NCBI RefSeq assembly: GCF_014874095.1
Contig: NZ_JADBEB010000001.1
Location: 6,758,001 to 6,822,000 of the forward strand
Direction: 5' to 3'
Source of the DNA: Plantactinospora soyae
GTDB lineage: Bacteria; Actinomycetota; Actinomycetes; Mycobacteriales; Micromonosporaceae
DNA: 64,000 bases
Shown here: piece after piece, positions 10,787-19,928 of the stretch
Layout: every line of letters starts with the position of its first letter
Numbering within the stretch: the first letter of the stretch is position 1
The notes under the pieces: model-generated
Databases searched by the model: none
Told to the model about the DNA's origin: nothing
Seen by the model: the letters and a program-made list of their open reading frames with translations, nothing else
Translations under genes and position numbers: made by a program

Positions 10787-11455
10787 ATGACCGACCAGCA
10801 CGCCGAGCTGGACGTTGCCCTGGAACGGGTCATCGAGACCGCCCGGGCGCACCTTGCCGCGGTCCGGGCCGCCGAGGGCCGGATCGACGACGACGCCGTC
10901 TGGCAGGCGTACGTCGAGCTCAACAACGCGTCGTACGAGTACGACGAGCAACTGCTCGACGCCTTCGGCGAGGTCACGCCGTGGGACGTGGAGGCGATCG
11001 ACCCGGACGAGGCGGACGAGCGCTACGGAGTGGGCCTCGGCGGAGCCGACGGTACCGAGCCGGGCGACCCGCACCCGCTCGTGCTCTCCGTACGCCACCG
11101 GCGCGACTACCGGGTGCCCAGCGTGGCCGCCCTGCTGCGGGTGGCGCAGGCGGCCCGGCGTGCCGGCGTACCGGACGAGGAGGAGTCGGCGGCGGTGGAG
11201 GGCGTCGGCGAGGCGGTGCTGGAGCTGCTGCAGAGCGGTGACGGCTCGCTAGGTGCGCTGGACATTCCCGAGCTGGAGCCCCTCGACGGAGTGGTGATGG
11301 TCAGCGAGGTGACCGTTCCGCTCGATCTGGAGTCCTTCGACGACGAGGACAGCAGCGGGCCGTTCACGCCGGGCGCGGACGACCGACTCGTCGGCCGGCT
11401 GGACGAGCACCCGTTCGTCTCGGATCTCGACGAGGAGCCCGAGCGGGCCCGGTAG
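10787..11455 (+). CDS. Acidic hypothetical protein (222 aa)
   Basis: A 222-residue, strongly acidic protein (many Asp/Glu, C-terminus DEEPERAR). It has a helical N-terminal third (AELDVALERVIETARAHLAAV), a middle PHPLVLSVRHRRDYRV segment and a disordered acidic tail. No membrane segment or known motif. A GAAGGGAAAGG ribosome site lies upstream of the ATG. The codon pattern is typical of the neighbourhood, so it is likely genuine. It lies between the M20 peptidase and DUF5703 genes. I do not recognise the family. Confidence 0.75.
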   Translation: MTDQHAELDVALERVIETARAHLAAVRAAEGRIDDDAVWQAYVELNNASYEYDEQLLDAFGEVTPWDVEAIDPDEADERYGVGLGGADGTEPGDPHPLVLSVRHRRDYRVPSVAALLRVAQAARRAGVPDEEESAAVEGVGEAVLELLQSGDGSLGALDIPELEPLDGVVMVSEVTVPLDLESFDDEDSSGPFTPGADDRLVGRLDEHPFVSDLDEEPERAR

Positions 11456-11550
11456 GGCCCGGTAATGCCCATCCGCCGAGCCAGGTCGACCCGTCCGGGT
11501 GCCAGCGGCAGCGCCGTTGGCGCCCAGGGCCGGGCGAAGCGGCTCGTCGG

Positions 11551-11742
11551 TCAGTAGGAGAGGCCCGGTTGCGACTGGTTGACGACGCGTCGCCGCAGCA
11601 TCACCTGACGCGTACCGTCGCGGAACAGTCGTACCCGGGCCAGTTCCCAGCCGGAGAATTCGGCTTGGATCGCCAGTTGCGCCGTCGCGGTCAACCGGTC
11701 GACGTTCGGCGGTAACCGTAATGGCGCGTATTCGTAGTCCAT
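11551..11742 (-). CDS. DUF5703 family small protein
   Basis: A 63-residue basic protein matching DUF5703: an opening MDYEYAPLRLPP, a helix ending AEFSGWELARVRLF, and a closing RQVMLRRRVV. The family is confined to actinobacteria and has no assigned function. The internal ATG at 11742 is taken as the start because MDYEY is the family's usual N-terminus. In related genomes it sits beside the M20 peptidase and aldo/keto reductase, as here. Confidence 0.8.
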   Translation of the reverse strand: MDYEYAPLRLPPNVDRLTATAQLAIQAEFSGWELARVRLFRDGTRQVMLRRRVVNQSQPGLSY

Positions 11743-11887
11743 GTCCTCTATCCTGCCCACGCCGGCGGGGAGACACCAGTCCTTCACCGGGGTGAGCTGG
11801 GCCGACCGCAGAGGCTGTCACCCTCCGAGGTCGCTCGTCCCATTTTGGGGCGACTGTCCGTCTCCGGGTCGATCGTGGTCCTCCGGG

Positions 11888-12859
11888 TCAGCTGTCGCGT
11901 TCCGGATAGCCGACGGGGACCGCCGAAACGTCGTCGAGGGCGCGGGCGATCTCGTCCGGCAACGTCATCCGCTCGACCTGGAGCGCCCCGAGCAGCTGGC
12001 CGACCGTACGGGCACCGAGGATCGGGGCGACCACACCGGGCCGGTCCCGGACCCAGGCGAGGGCGACCTCCAGCGGCGACACGCCCAGGCCGCCCGCCGC
12101 GGTCGCCACCGCCTCCACGATGCTGGAGCAGCGGGGCTCCAGGTAACTGGCCACGAAGCGCTCGAAGTGCGCCGAGGCGGCCCGCGAGTCGGCCGGACGG
12201 CCGTGCCGGTACTTGCCGGTCAGCACCCCGCGACCCAGCGGCGACCAGGGCAGCACGCCGAGCCCCAGACCCTCACAGGCCGGCAGCACCTCCCGCTCGA
12301 CGCCCCGCTCGAGCAGCGAGTACTCGACCTGGACCGCCACCACCGGGGCGCGTCCCGGAAAGGCCGCCTGCCAGGTCGCGGCCCGTGCGGTCTGCCAGCC
12401 GGAGAAGTTGGAGACCCCGACGTACCGGACCCGGCCGCTGGCCACCGCGTGGTCCAGCGCGGCCAGCGTCTCCTCCAGCGGGGTGGCCGGGTCGTACCCG
12501 TGCACCTGCCACAGGTCGACGTGGTCGGTGCCCAGCCGGCGCAGCGAGGCGTCCAGGGTGCGCAGCAGGTGGCCCCGGGAGCCGTCCCGGCGCCGGGCGG
12601 CGCCCGGCCGGAGCCCGGCCTTGGTGGCGATGAGCAGGTCGTCGCGGGGCACCAGGGTGCCCAGCAGGGAGCCGATCACCGCCTCCGCGTCGCCGTCGCC
12701 GTACACGTCGGCCGTGTCGACGAGGTTGCCCCCGGCGTCCAGGTAACTCTTCAACTGGGCGGCAGCGTCATCCGCGTCGGTGTCCCGACCCCAGGTCATG
12801 GTGCCGAGCGCGAGCCGGGAAACCGCCAGCCCGCTTCGGCCGAGCGGTCGCTGTTGCAT
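11888..12859 (-). CDS. Aldo/keto reductase
   Basis: A 323-residue NADPH-dependent (beta/alpha)8 oxidoreductase. The catalytic tetrad is visible: Asp48 (VDTADVYG), Tyr53, Lys80 (LIATKAG) and His120 (LWQVHGYDP). The C-terminal cofactor-binding block (RPGVVAPILGARTVGQL) is intact. The substrate is probably a carbonyl compound and cannot be specified. The ATG follows a TAAAGT box by 6 bases, so the mRNA is probably leaderless. It is divergent from the LLM oxidoreductase gene. Confidence 0.92.
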   Translation of the reverse strand: MQQRPLGRSGLAVSRLALGTMTWGRDTDADDAAAQLKSYLDAGGNLVDTADVYGDGDAEAVIGSLLGTLVPRDDLLIATKAGLRPGAARRRDGSRGHLLRTLDASLRRLGTDHVDLWQVHGYDPATPLEETLAALDHAVASGRVRYVGVSNFSGWQTARAATWQAAFPGRAPVVAVQVEYSLLERGVEREVLPACEGLGLGVLPWSPLGRGVLTGKYRHGRPADSRAASAHFERFVASYLEPRCSSIVEAVATAAGGLGVSPLEVALAWVRDRPGVVAPILGARTVGQLLGALQVERMTLPDEIARALDDVSAVPVGYPERDS

Positions 12860-13117
12860 GGTTGAACTTTATTCAGAACATCGCTCCGCCGATATCCTCG
12901 CTCCCGCCAACACCGCTCGCGTCGCGGGGCACAAAGCCGACGTCCGGGCACGGGTCCGGCACTGACGGGCAGGAGACGGGCAACTGACGGGCAGGTGACG
13001 GGCGGCCGGCCGGGTCGTCGCGAGGAGCACCGGCGCGTTGGGCCCACCGGTCGTCGGGTACCGGATGCCCATTGCGTACCCTGATGCGACTTGCGGACGG
13101 ATGGGGGAGAGGGACCA

Positions 13118-14170
13118 GTGCGACTCGGGCTCAGCCTCGGATATCAGACGGCGTGGAGCACTCCCGCCGACCACCTGGCCCTGGCCCGCGAGGCGGACCG
13201 GCTCGGTTACTCCGTGGTCTGGACCGCGGAGGCGTACGGCTCGGACTCGCCCAGCATGCTCGCCTGGCTGGCCGGCCAGACCGAGCGGATCGACCTCGGT
13301 GCCGGGGTGATGCAGATCCCGGCGCGCGGCCCGGCGGCTACGGCCATGACGGCGGCCACCATCGACGCGGTCTCCGGCGGCCGGTTCCGGCTCGGCCTCG
13401 GCGTCTCCGGCCCACAGGTCTCCGAGGGCTGGCACGGCGTGCGGTTCGCCAAGCCGCTGGCCCGGACCCGGGAGTACGTCGACATCGTCAAGTTGGCGCT
13501 GGCCCGCAAGCCGGTGGAGTACGACGGTGCCCACTACCAGCTGCCCCTGCCGGACGGTCCGGGCAAGGCGCTGCGGCTCGGCTTCCATCCGCCGCGCGAG
13601 CAGATCCCGATCTACCTCGCCGCGGTCGGGCCGAAGAACCTGGAACTCGCCGGTGAGATCGCCGACGGCTGGCTGGGGGTCTTCTACGCGCCGGAGTTCG
13701 CGGCCGAGCAACTCGCCTCGGTCGCCGCCGGACGGGCCCGGGCCGGTCGGGAACTCGCCGGCTTCGACGTGGTGCCCACCGTGCCGGTGGTGGTCGGCGA
13801 CGACATCGCCAACTGTGCCGAGCTGGTCCGGTGGTACGCCGCGCTCTACGTCGGCGGGATGGGCAGCCGGGAGCAGAACTTCTACAACCAGCTCGCCACC
13901 CGGATGGGGTACGGCGACGCGGCCCGGGAGGTGCAGGAGCTCTACCTGGCGAAGCGGCAGCGTGACGCCGCGGCGGCGGTGCCGTTGGAGTTCATCGACC
14001 GCACCTCCCTGCTCGGCCCGAAGGAGCGGATCGCCGATCGGATGCGCGAGTACGCCGCCGCGGGTGTGACCACGCTCTCGGTGAGCCTCTTCGTCGCCGA
14101 CGCGGACAGCGGCATCCAGACCCTGCGTACCTGCGCCGAGGCGCTGGATCTCGCCGGGGTCGGCGAGTGA
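13118..14170 (+). CDS. LLM-class F420-dependent oxidoreductase
   Basis: A 350-residue protein of the luciferase-like monooxygenase fold, of the type using coenzyme F420 in actinobacteria. Typical blocks are [12 protein letters not shown] at the start, [36 protein letters not shown], and [20 protein letters not shown]. The GTG start is fixed by the GGGGGAGAGGGA ribosome site directly upstream. The 5' leader contains a TACCCT box at about 13078. It is the first gene of a plus-strand run toward mshC. Substrate unknown; the cofactor is inferred from the family. Confidence 0.9.
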   Translation: MRLGLSLGYQTAWSTPADHLALAREADRLGYSVVWTAEAYGSDSPSMLAWLAGQTERIDLGAGVMQIPARGPAATAMTAATIDAVSGGRFRLGLGVSGPQVSEGWHGVRFAKPLARTREYVDIVKLALARKPVEYDGAHYQLPLPDGPGKALRLGFHPPREQIPIYLAAVGPKNLELAGEIADGWLGVFYAPEFAAEQLASVAAGRARAGRELAGFDVVPTVPVVVGDDIANCAELVRWYAALYVGGMGSREQNFYNQLATRMGYGDAAREVQELYLAKRQRDAAAAVPLEFIDRTSLLGPKERIADRMREYAAAGVTTLSVSLFVADADSGIQTLRTCAEALDLAGVGE

Positions 14171-14234
14171 GCGGTCGGGGACACCGGGGGCCGGCCGGCG
14201 GACGGCGGGACGCGGCGACGAGCGGGGTGCGAGG

Positions 14235-15068
14235 GTGAGCTGGATCGAGGCAATCGTCCTGGGGATCGTCCAGGGCCTGACCGAGTTCCTGCCGGTGAGT
14301 TCGTCGGGGCACCTGCGGATCACCTCGGCGATCTTCTTCGACCAGGACGCCGGGGCGTCGTTCACCGCGGTCACCCAGCTCGGGACCGAGGCCGCCGTAC
14401 TCCTCTACTTCGCCAAGGACATCTGGCGGATCACCAAGGTCTGGGTGATCGGGATCTGGGACTCCTCGGTCCGGTCGAGCCTGGACTACCGGATGGGCTG
14501 GTACGTCATCATCGGCTCGATCCCGATCGGGCTGTTCGGTTTCCTCTTCAAGGACCAGATCCGTACCGCGGCCCGGAACCTGTGGCTGGTCGCCACCACG
14601 CTGATCGTCTTCGCCTTCGTGCTCGCCTTCGCCGAGTACTGGGGCCGGCAGACCCGACGGCTCGAGAACTTCACCCTCAAGGACGGCATCGTGATGGGCA
14701 TCGCCCAGGCGATGGCGCTGATTCCCGGGGTCTCCCGGTCCGGCGGAACGCTGACCGCCGGCCTGTTCCTCAACCTGACCCGGGAGGCGGCGGCCCGCTA
14801 CTCGTTCCTGTTGGCCATCCCGGCGGTGGTGATGTCCGGGGTGTTCAGCATCCCGGACGTCTTCGACAGCAGTGGCGGCGGTTCGATCCCGTCCGGGGCG
14901 CAGATGATCGTGGCTACGGTGATCGCCTTCGGGGTGGGGTACGCCGCCATCGCCTGGCTGCTGCGCTATGTCGCCCACCACACCCTCTACGTCTTCGTGC
15001 TCTACCGGGTCGCGCTCGGCAGCCTCGTACTGGCGCTGTTGCTGACCGGCACCATCTCGGCGACCTGA
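14235..15068 (+). CDS. uppP: Undecaprenyl-diphosphatase
   Basis: A 277-residue integral membrane enzyme (UppP/BacA) that recycles undecaprenyl pyrophosphate to the monophosphate carrier for cell-wall synthesis. Both signature regions are present: the N-terminal [18 protein letters not shown] (with the catalytic Glu) and the later [17 protein letters not shown] (with the catalytic Arg). About seven to eight hydrophobic segments span the protein. The GTG start gives the usual [10 protein letters not shown] beginning. It lies 64 bases after the LLM gene. Confidence 0.96.
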   Translation: MSWIEAIVLGIVQGLTEFLPVSSSGHLRITSAIFFDQDAGASFTAVTQLGTEAAVLLYFAKDIWRITKVWVIGIWDSSVRSSLDYRMGWYVIIGSIPIGLFGFLFKDQIRTAARNLWLVATTLIVFAFVLAFAEYWGRQTRRLENFTLKDGIVMGIAQAMALIPGVSRSGGTLTAGLFLNLTREAAARYSFLLAIPAVVMSGVFSIPDVFDSSGGGSIPSGAQMIVATVIAFGVGYAAIAWLLRYVAHHTLYVFVLYRVALGSLVLALLLTGTISAT

Positions 15069-15202
15069 CGGCCCGCGCCGACCACCGACGGACCGGCGCG
15101 GCGGGGCGGATCGGCCCTGCTCCGCGGGGGCGGAGGCGGCGTCGGCACCGGGCCGGGAGGGTGCCGGCGCAGCGGCGCGGCCGGGCCGTAGGGTGGGAAG
15201 GC

Positions 15203-15949
15203 GTGGCAACCCTTCTCCTCCTCCGGCACGGCCGGACCACGGCCAACGCCGACGGCGGCCTCGCCGGCCGGCAACCCGTGGAACTCGACGACACCGGCCG
15301 GGCCCAGGCGGCGGCGGTGGGGGCGAGACTGCGCGCGATCCCGCTGGCCGCGGTGGTCACCAGCCCGCTGATCCGGTGTCGTCAGACGCTGGAGCTGGCA
15401 CTGCCGGACGCCGCCCCGGTCGTCGAGGACGGGCTGGTCGAGTGCGACTACGGCGCCTGGCAGGGGCAGCCGCTCAAGAAGCTGGCCAAGGATCCACTGT
15501 GGCAGGTCGTGCAGCAGCACCCGAGCGCGGTGGTCTTCCCGGGCGGCGAGACGATGGCCGGGATGGCCGCCCGCGCGGTCGAGACGGTACGTCGCTGGGA
15601 CGCCCGGATCACCGCCGAGCACGGGCCGGAGGCGATCTGGCTGGCGTGCAGCCACGGCGATGTGATCAAGGCCATCGTCGCGGACGCGATGGGCATCCAC
15701 CTGGACCTCTTCCAGCGGATCGTCGCCGACCCGGGTTCGGTGACCGGGATCCGCTACACCCCGGTGCGGCCGTTCGTCCTGCGGCTCAACGACACCGGGG
15801 GTGACCTGACCGGCCTGGTGGTACCGCGCCGGGGCCGGCGGCGGCGTTCCCGGGCGGCCGAGTCGGACGCCCCGGTCGGCGGCGGGGCGGGCGCCTCCGC
15901 CACCAGCGCGGGATCGGACGTGCCGGCCGCCACCGACGGGCGGAAGTGA
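15203..15949 (+). CDS. Histidine phosphatase family protein (MSMEG_4193 type)
   Basis: A 248-residue phosphoglycerate-mutase-like phosphatase. The nucleophile His9 lies in LLLRHGRTTAN, the acidic residue in VECDYGAWQG, and the second His in ACSHGDVIKAI. The C-terminal 40 residues are a basic and low-complexity tail. It belongs to the actinobacterial subfamily found next to mshC and DUF3090 (TIGR03848). The GTG start follows a TAGGGT box by 8 bases, so the gene probably has its own leaderless promoter. Physiological substrate unknown. Confidence 0.9.
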   Translation: MATLLLLRHGRTTANADGGLAGRQPVELDDTGRAQAAAVGARLRAIPLAAVVTSPLIRCRQTLELALPDAAPVVEDGLVECDYGAWQGQPLKKLAKDPLWQVVQQHPSAVVFPGGETMAGMAARAVETVRRWDARITAEHGPEAIWLACSHGDVIKAIVADAMGIHLDLFQRIVADPGSVTGIRYTPVRPFVLRLNDTGGDLTGLVVPRRGRRRRSRAAESDAPVGGGAGASATSAGSDVPAATDGRK

Positions 15950-16091
15950 TGATCGGGTCTGTCGCCGGAACGGGGTCGCCGGACCGGGCCGCCGGCCGGG
16001 ACAGGGCCGTCGACCGGGCCCGACCGGGGCTTACGGTGATTCGGGTCGGTGGGCTGCACGGTGTGGTATCCGGCCGGATAGGGTCGTGGGT

Positions 16092-16670
16092 ATGACCCAC
16101 CAGGTGCACGCATTCGAGCCGCCGGAGCGGTTCGTCGCCGGGACCGTGGGTCCGCCGGGTGAGCGGACGTTCTTCCTACAGGCGCGGGGCGGTGGCCGGC
16201 TGGTCAGCGTCGCGCTGGAGAAGGTCCAGGTCTCGCTGCTGGCGGAGAAGCTGGAGGAGTTGCTGACCGAGGCGCACCGCCGGTTCGGCGTGGAGCTGCC
16301 CGAGGCCCCGGTCGCGGTCACCTCGGACAACGAGCCGCTGGACACGCCGGTCGACGAGGAGTTCCGGGTCGGCACCCTGGGCCTGGCCTTCGACGTCGAC
16401 ACGGCGACGGTGGTGATCGAGGCGATCGCCGCCGGGGAGGCGGAGGCGGAGGTCGAACTCGGTGCCGGGGAGGACGAGGTCGACGAGGACGAGGAGCCGG
16501 ACGACGATCTCGACCGGCTGCGAGTCCGGTTGACCCCTCAGGCGGCCCGTGAGTTCATCGACCGGGCCCGACGGGTGGTGTCCGCCGGCCGGCCGCCGTG
16601 TCCGCTCTGCGGCCAGCCGCTCGACCCCGCCGGACACCTCTGTCCCCGTCACAACGGCTACCACCGGTGA
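16092..16670 (+). CDS. DUF3090 family protein
   Basis: A 192-residue protein matching DUF3090/TIGR03847, an actinobacterial family of unknown function that accompanies mshC. The family start MTHQVHAFEPPERFVAGTVG is intact. A very acidic central stretch (about 118-138) precedes a C-terminal region with paired cysteines (CPLCGQPLDP ... CPRHN) that looks like a small zinc ribbon. The ATG is 7 bases after a TAGGGT box (leaderless arrangement). It is followed closely by the SCO1664-like gene. Confidence 0.9.
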   Translation: MTHQVHAFEPPERFVAGTVGPPGERTFFLQARGGGRLVSVALEKVQVSLLAEKLEELLTEAHRRFGVELPEAPVAVTSDNEPLDTPVDEEFRVGTLGLAFDVDTATVVIEAIAAGEAEAEVELGAGEDEVDEDEEPDDDLDRLRVRLTPQAAREFIDRARRVVSAGRPPCPLCGQPLDPAGHLCPRHNGYHR

Positions 16671-16701
16671 TGGTTCCCGCCCCCGGGCCGGGACCGGCCC
16701 G

Positions 16702-17520
16702 GTGACCTCGGCCGACCTGCGACCCGTGCTGGACGAGAGTGATGCCCTGCGCCTCCTGCTCGGGGGTGAGTTCGAGCTGGAGGGACGGCTGGTCGACGCC
16801 TCCAACACCACCCTGCGGGGCTTCCTGACCCTGGACGGGGTGACGGTCCGCTGCGTCTACAAGCCGGTCCGGGGGGAACGGCCGCTCTGGGACTTCCCGG
16901 ACGGCACGCTGGCCGGTCGGGAGGTCGGCGCGTACCTGGTCTCCCGGGCCACCGGTTGGGACCTCATCCCGCCGACCGTGCTCCGGGACGGTCCGCTGGG
17001 CCCGGGCGCGTGCCAGCTCTGGATCGACGAACCGGAGGAGACCGAGCCGCTGGTCGGATTCGTACCGGCGGGAAGCCTGCCGGCCCGCTGGTTCCGGGTG
17101 GCGGCCGCCCAGGACGACGACGGCACGCCGTACGCCCTCGCGCACGCCGACGATCCCCGGTTGGCCCGGCTCGCCGTACTCGACGCCGTGATCAACAATG
17201 CCGATCGCAAGGGCGGCCACGTCCTCGTCGGGTCGGACGACCGGATCTACGGTGTCGATCACGGCGTCTGCTTCCACGTCGACGACAAGCTGCGGACGGT
17301 GCTCTGGGGCTGGTCGCGGCGGATCCTGCCGCCGGACGCGCTGGAGATGCTGGAGAGCCTGGCCGAGGGGCTGGTCGGCCCGCTGGGCGAGTCGCTGGCA
17401 GAGCATCTGACGCTGTCCGAGGTCACCGCGGTGCGGGGCCGGGTCGCCCGGCTGTTGGCGACGACCAGCTTCCCGGAACCGTCCGAGGAATGGCCGCCGA
17501 TCCCCTGGCCGCCAATCTGA
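16702..17520 (+). CDS. SCO1664-like conserved protein with PI3/PI4-kinase-like fold
   Basis: A protein of about 272 residues belonging to the TIGR03843 (SCO1664) family, which carries a distant phosphatidylinositol-kinase/HipA-like kinase fold. Visible parts are the nucleotide-binding CVYKPVRGERPLWDFP with its Lys, the catalytic-loop region VLDAVINNADRKGGH, and the metal-binding VDHGVCFH. In actinobacteria it is fused by context to DUF3090, the phosphatase and mshC, and its role is unproven. The start is uncertain: I use the GTG at 16702, 31 bases after DUF3090, but the frame is open further upstream. Confidence 0.85.
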   Translation: MTSADLRPVLDESDALRLLLGGEFELEGRLVDASNTTLRGFLTLDGVTVRCVYKPVRGERPLWDFPDGTLAGREVGAYLVSRATGWDLIPPTVLRDGPLGPGACQLWIDEPEETEPLVGFVPAGSLPARWFRVAAAQDDDGTPYALAHADDPRLARLAVLDAVINNADRKGGHVLVGSDDRIYGVDHGVCFHVDDKLRTVLWGWSRRILPPDALEMLESLAEGLVGPLGESLAEHLTLSEVTAVRGRVARLLATTSFPEPSEEWPPIPWPPI

Positions 17521-17616
17521 CCCTCCGGCAGCGCTGCGGGCGCCCTCGTGTCGGTCTGATCACCTCGTCCGCCGGCCCGGGTGATCAACGCCGTACGGCT
17601 GGCTAGGCTGGTGACC

Positions 17617-18855
17617 ATGGAAACGTGGGTGGGTCACGAGATTCCGCGACTGCCGGGCCGGGGACGGCAGCTCGCCCTGTTCGACTCCGCGCGCCGTTCG
17701 GTGCAGCCGACCCGTCCCTCCGGCGCGGCGACCATGTACGTCTGCGGCATCACCCCGTACGACGCGACCCATCTGGGGCACGCGGCAACGATGATCACGT
17801 TCGACGTGCTGCAACGGGTGTGGCGGGACGGTGGCCATCCGGTGACGTACGTGCAGAACGTCACCGACATCGACGATCCGCTGCTGGAGCGGGCCGCGCG
17901 GGACGGCGAGGACTGGGTCGTCCTGGCGATGCGGGAGACGGCGCTGTTCCGCGAGGACATGGAGGCGCTGCGGATGATCCCGCCGGCGCACTACGTCGGC
18001 GCGGTCGAGTCGATCCCGGCGATCGCCGCGAAGGTCCGGGCGCTGGTGGACGACGGTGCCGCGTACCGCCTCGACGACGGCACCGGGGACCTCTACTTCG
18101 ACATCACCGCCGCACCCCGGTTCGGCTACGAGTCCAACCTGAGCCGCGAGGAGATGCTGGGCATCTTCGGCGAGCGCGGCGGGGACCCGGACCGGGCCGG
18201 CAAGCGGGACCGGCTCGATCCGTTGCTCTGGCGCGGCAGCCGGGACGGCGAGCCGGCCTGGGAGGGCGGACCGCTCGGCCCGGGGCGCCCCGGCTGGCAC
18301 ATCGAGTGCGCGGTCATCGCGCTGGCCCTGCTCGGCGACAGCATCGACGTCCAGGGTGGCGGCAACGACCTGCTGTTCCCGCACCACGAGTGCTCCGCGG
18401 CCCACGCCGAGCGGCTGACCGGGGCGGCGCCGTTCGCCCGGCACTACGTCCACGCCGGGATGATCGGGCTCGACGGGGAGAAGATGTCGAAGTCAAAGGG
18501 CAACCTGGTCTTCGTCTCCCGGTTGCGGGCCGACCACGTGGATCCGATGGCGGTGCGGCTCGGGCTGCTCGCCGGCCACTACCGGACCGACCGGGAGTGG
18601 ACCGACGACGTGCTCAAGGTCGGTACCCAGCGGCTGGCCCGGTGGCGGGAGGCCGTCGCGGCCCCGCTCGGCGCCCCGGGCCCCGACCTGCTGGCCGGCG
18701 TCCGCGACCGGCTCGCCGACGACCTCGACACCCCCGGCGCGCTTGCCGTGATGGACCGCTGGGCGGACGCGACGCTGGCCCACACCGGCACCGACCCAGC
18801 CGCCCCGGACCTGGCCGCCGCCACCGTCGACGCCCTCCTCGGCATCCGCCTGTAA
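17617..18855 (+). CDS. mshC: Cysteine--glucosaminyl-inositol ligase (mycothiol synthesis)
   Basis: A 412-residue enzyme that joins cysteine to GlcN-Ins in an ATP-dependent step of mycothiol biosynthesis, the actinobacterial thiol buffer. It is derived from cysteinyl-tRNA synthetase. Visible features are the [13 protein letters not shown] block (HIGH equivalent, 44-56), KMSKS (289-293), and likely zinc ligands Cys43, Cys231 and His256. The tRNA anticodon domain is absent, as expected. Length is standard for MshC. The ATG is 7 bases after TAGGCT (17604-17609), implying a leaderless transcript. Its stop codon lies inside the following palindrome. Confidence 0.96.
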   Translation: METWVGHEIPRLPGRGRQLALFDSARRSVQPTRPSGAATMYVCGITPYDATHLGHAATMITFDVLQRVWRDGGHPVTYVQNVTDIDDPLLERAARDGEDWVVLAMRETALFREDMEALRMIPPAHYVGAVESIPAIAAKVRALVDDGAAYRLDDGTGDLYFDITAAPRFGYESNLSREEMLGIFGERGGDPDRAGKRDRLDPLLWRGSRDGEPAWEGGPLGPGRPGWHIECAVIALALLGDSIDVQGGGNDLLFPHHECSAAHAERLTGAAPFARHYVHAGMIGLDGEKMSKSKGNLVFVSRLRADHVDPMAVRLGLLAGHYRTDREWTDDVLKVGTQRLARWREAVAAPLGAPGPDLLAGVRDRLADDLDTPGALAVMDRWADATLAHTGTDPAAPDLAAATVDALLGIRL

Positions 18856-18905
18856 GGAAGGGCCCCTTCCTATCGCTTTTTGTAGAAGAAGGGGCCCTTC
18901 CTAAC
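18851..18905. repeat. GGCCC-type palindrome overlapping the mshC stop; terminator-like
   Basis: Two near-perfect inverted copies of an AGGAAGGGCCCCTTCCT-like unit (18855-18871 and 18887-18902) flank a T-rich loop (18872-18886). The unit is itself palindromic (8-bp arms around one base), and the two copies can also pair with each other as a stem of about 20 bp. The TAA of mshC is the first part of the left arm. From memory, this AAGGGGCCCTT-type sequence recurs in Micromonosporaceae genomes. It can act as a terminator between mshC and the convergent GntR gene. Confidence 0.75.
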
Positions 18906-18920
18906 TCCCCAGCCCAGGGG

Positions 18921-19718
18921 TCAGCCCAGCGCCAGGCCGGGGTCCGGATCCAGGTGGGTGTCGGGGGTCGGGGCGGGGACCTGGTACTGCTCGGTCAGGG
19001 TGGTCATCGGACCGGGCCAGGTCGCCTGCGCCACTTCGATCGGCTTGTGGCTGGCGTCGTAGGCGACGTGCAGCAGGTGCAGCACGGGGGTGTCCGGCCG
19101 GATCTGCAGGATCTCCGCCTCCTCCCGACTGGGCTGCCGGGCGCTGATCTGGTCCGTCGCCGACATGTAGCGTCGGCCGATGGCCTCCTCCGCCTCCTGG
19201 TAGAGCGGTCGCCCGTACGCCTCCATCCGTTCCAGGCTGGTGCCGGCGGCGTCGGCGGTCCGGAACCAGGAGGCGCCGACCTCGACCGGTACCTCCTCGG
19301 TACGGACCAGGTGCCGCCGGACGATCAGCTCGGTGCCGTCCGGTACGCCGAACGCGTCGGCCACCTCGGGCGGAGCCGGTGCCCGGCCGACCTGTACCAA
19401 CTGCTGCCGGTACCGGGCGGCGAGGTCGGCGTGGTAGCCCCGGTGGCCGCCGTACCGGCCCCGGGAGAGGCGGTTCAGCCGGCGCCGGGTACCGCGTACG
19501 TAGGTGCCCGAGCCGGGTTTGGTGATCAGCACGCCCTCGACCCGCAGTTGGTCGATGGCCCGCTGGACGGTCTGCTTCGCGACCCCGAACATCTCGGCGA
19601 TGGCCGGGATCGACGGCAGCCGTTCCCCGGCGGCCCAGTCACCGTCGCGGATCCGGGCCCGCAGCTGTGCGGCGATCTGCCGGTGGGGAAACTCGGCCGC
19701 CCCAGGGTTGATCTGCAT
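18921..19718 (-). CDS. GntR-family (HutC/UTRA) transcriptional regulator
   Basis: A 265-residue regulator. Residues about 8-75 form the GntR winged helix (HRQIAAQLRARIRDGDW, LPSIPAIAEMFGVAKQTVQRAIDQL, ITKPGSGTYV). From about 95 onward a UTRA effector domain extends to the C-terminus. HutC-type members sense small metabolites and often repress their own and adjacent operons. The ATG at 19718 follows a GGGGGCAGG ribosome site; the longer frame upstream is not protein-like. A dyad-like sequence 23 bases upstream may be its own operator. Ligand unknown. Confidence 0.9.
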   Translation of the reverse strand: MQINPGAAEFPHRQIAAQLRARIRDGDWAAGERLPSIPAIAEMFGVAKQTVQRAIDQLRVEGVLITKPGSGTYVRGTRRRLNRLSRGRYGGHRGYHADLAARYRQQLVQVGRAPAPPEVADAFGVPDGTELIVRRHLVRTEEVPVEVGASWFRTADAAGTSLERMEAYGRPLYQEAEEAIGRRYMSATDQISARQPSREEAEILQIRPDTPVLHLLHVAYDASHKPIEVAQATWPGPMTTLTEQYQVPAPTPDTHLDPDPGLALG

Positions 19719-19740
19719 CCTGCCCCCGTCCAGTAATGAC

Positions 19741-19754
19741 ACTAGTTTCCTAGG
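19741..19754 (-). promoter_or_regulatory. Possible GntR autoregulatory operator
   Basis: ACTAGTTTCCTAGG sits 23-36 bases before the gntR start: two CTAG half-sites four bases apart in an AT-richer pocket. HutC-subfamily sites generally carry GT/TA...AC dyads of this size, so autoregulation is plausible. Inference only. Confidence 0.45.
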
Positions 19755-19928
19755 ATGCCGTACAGGCGGTGTGCCGGGCAACCCCGGACACGCCGATCGG
19801 AGCCCGCCGGACGACGGGCAGAACGGGGGAGTGGCCCCTGGGCAGGTACGACCGAGGGACGGCCCCCGATCGGAGACCGTCCCTCGAACTGCTAAGCCTG
19901 AGCTGCTACCGGATGTACGGGTACCCGC

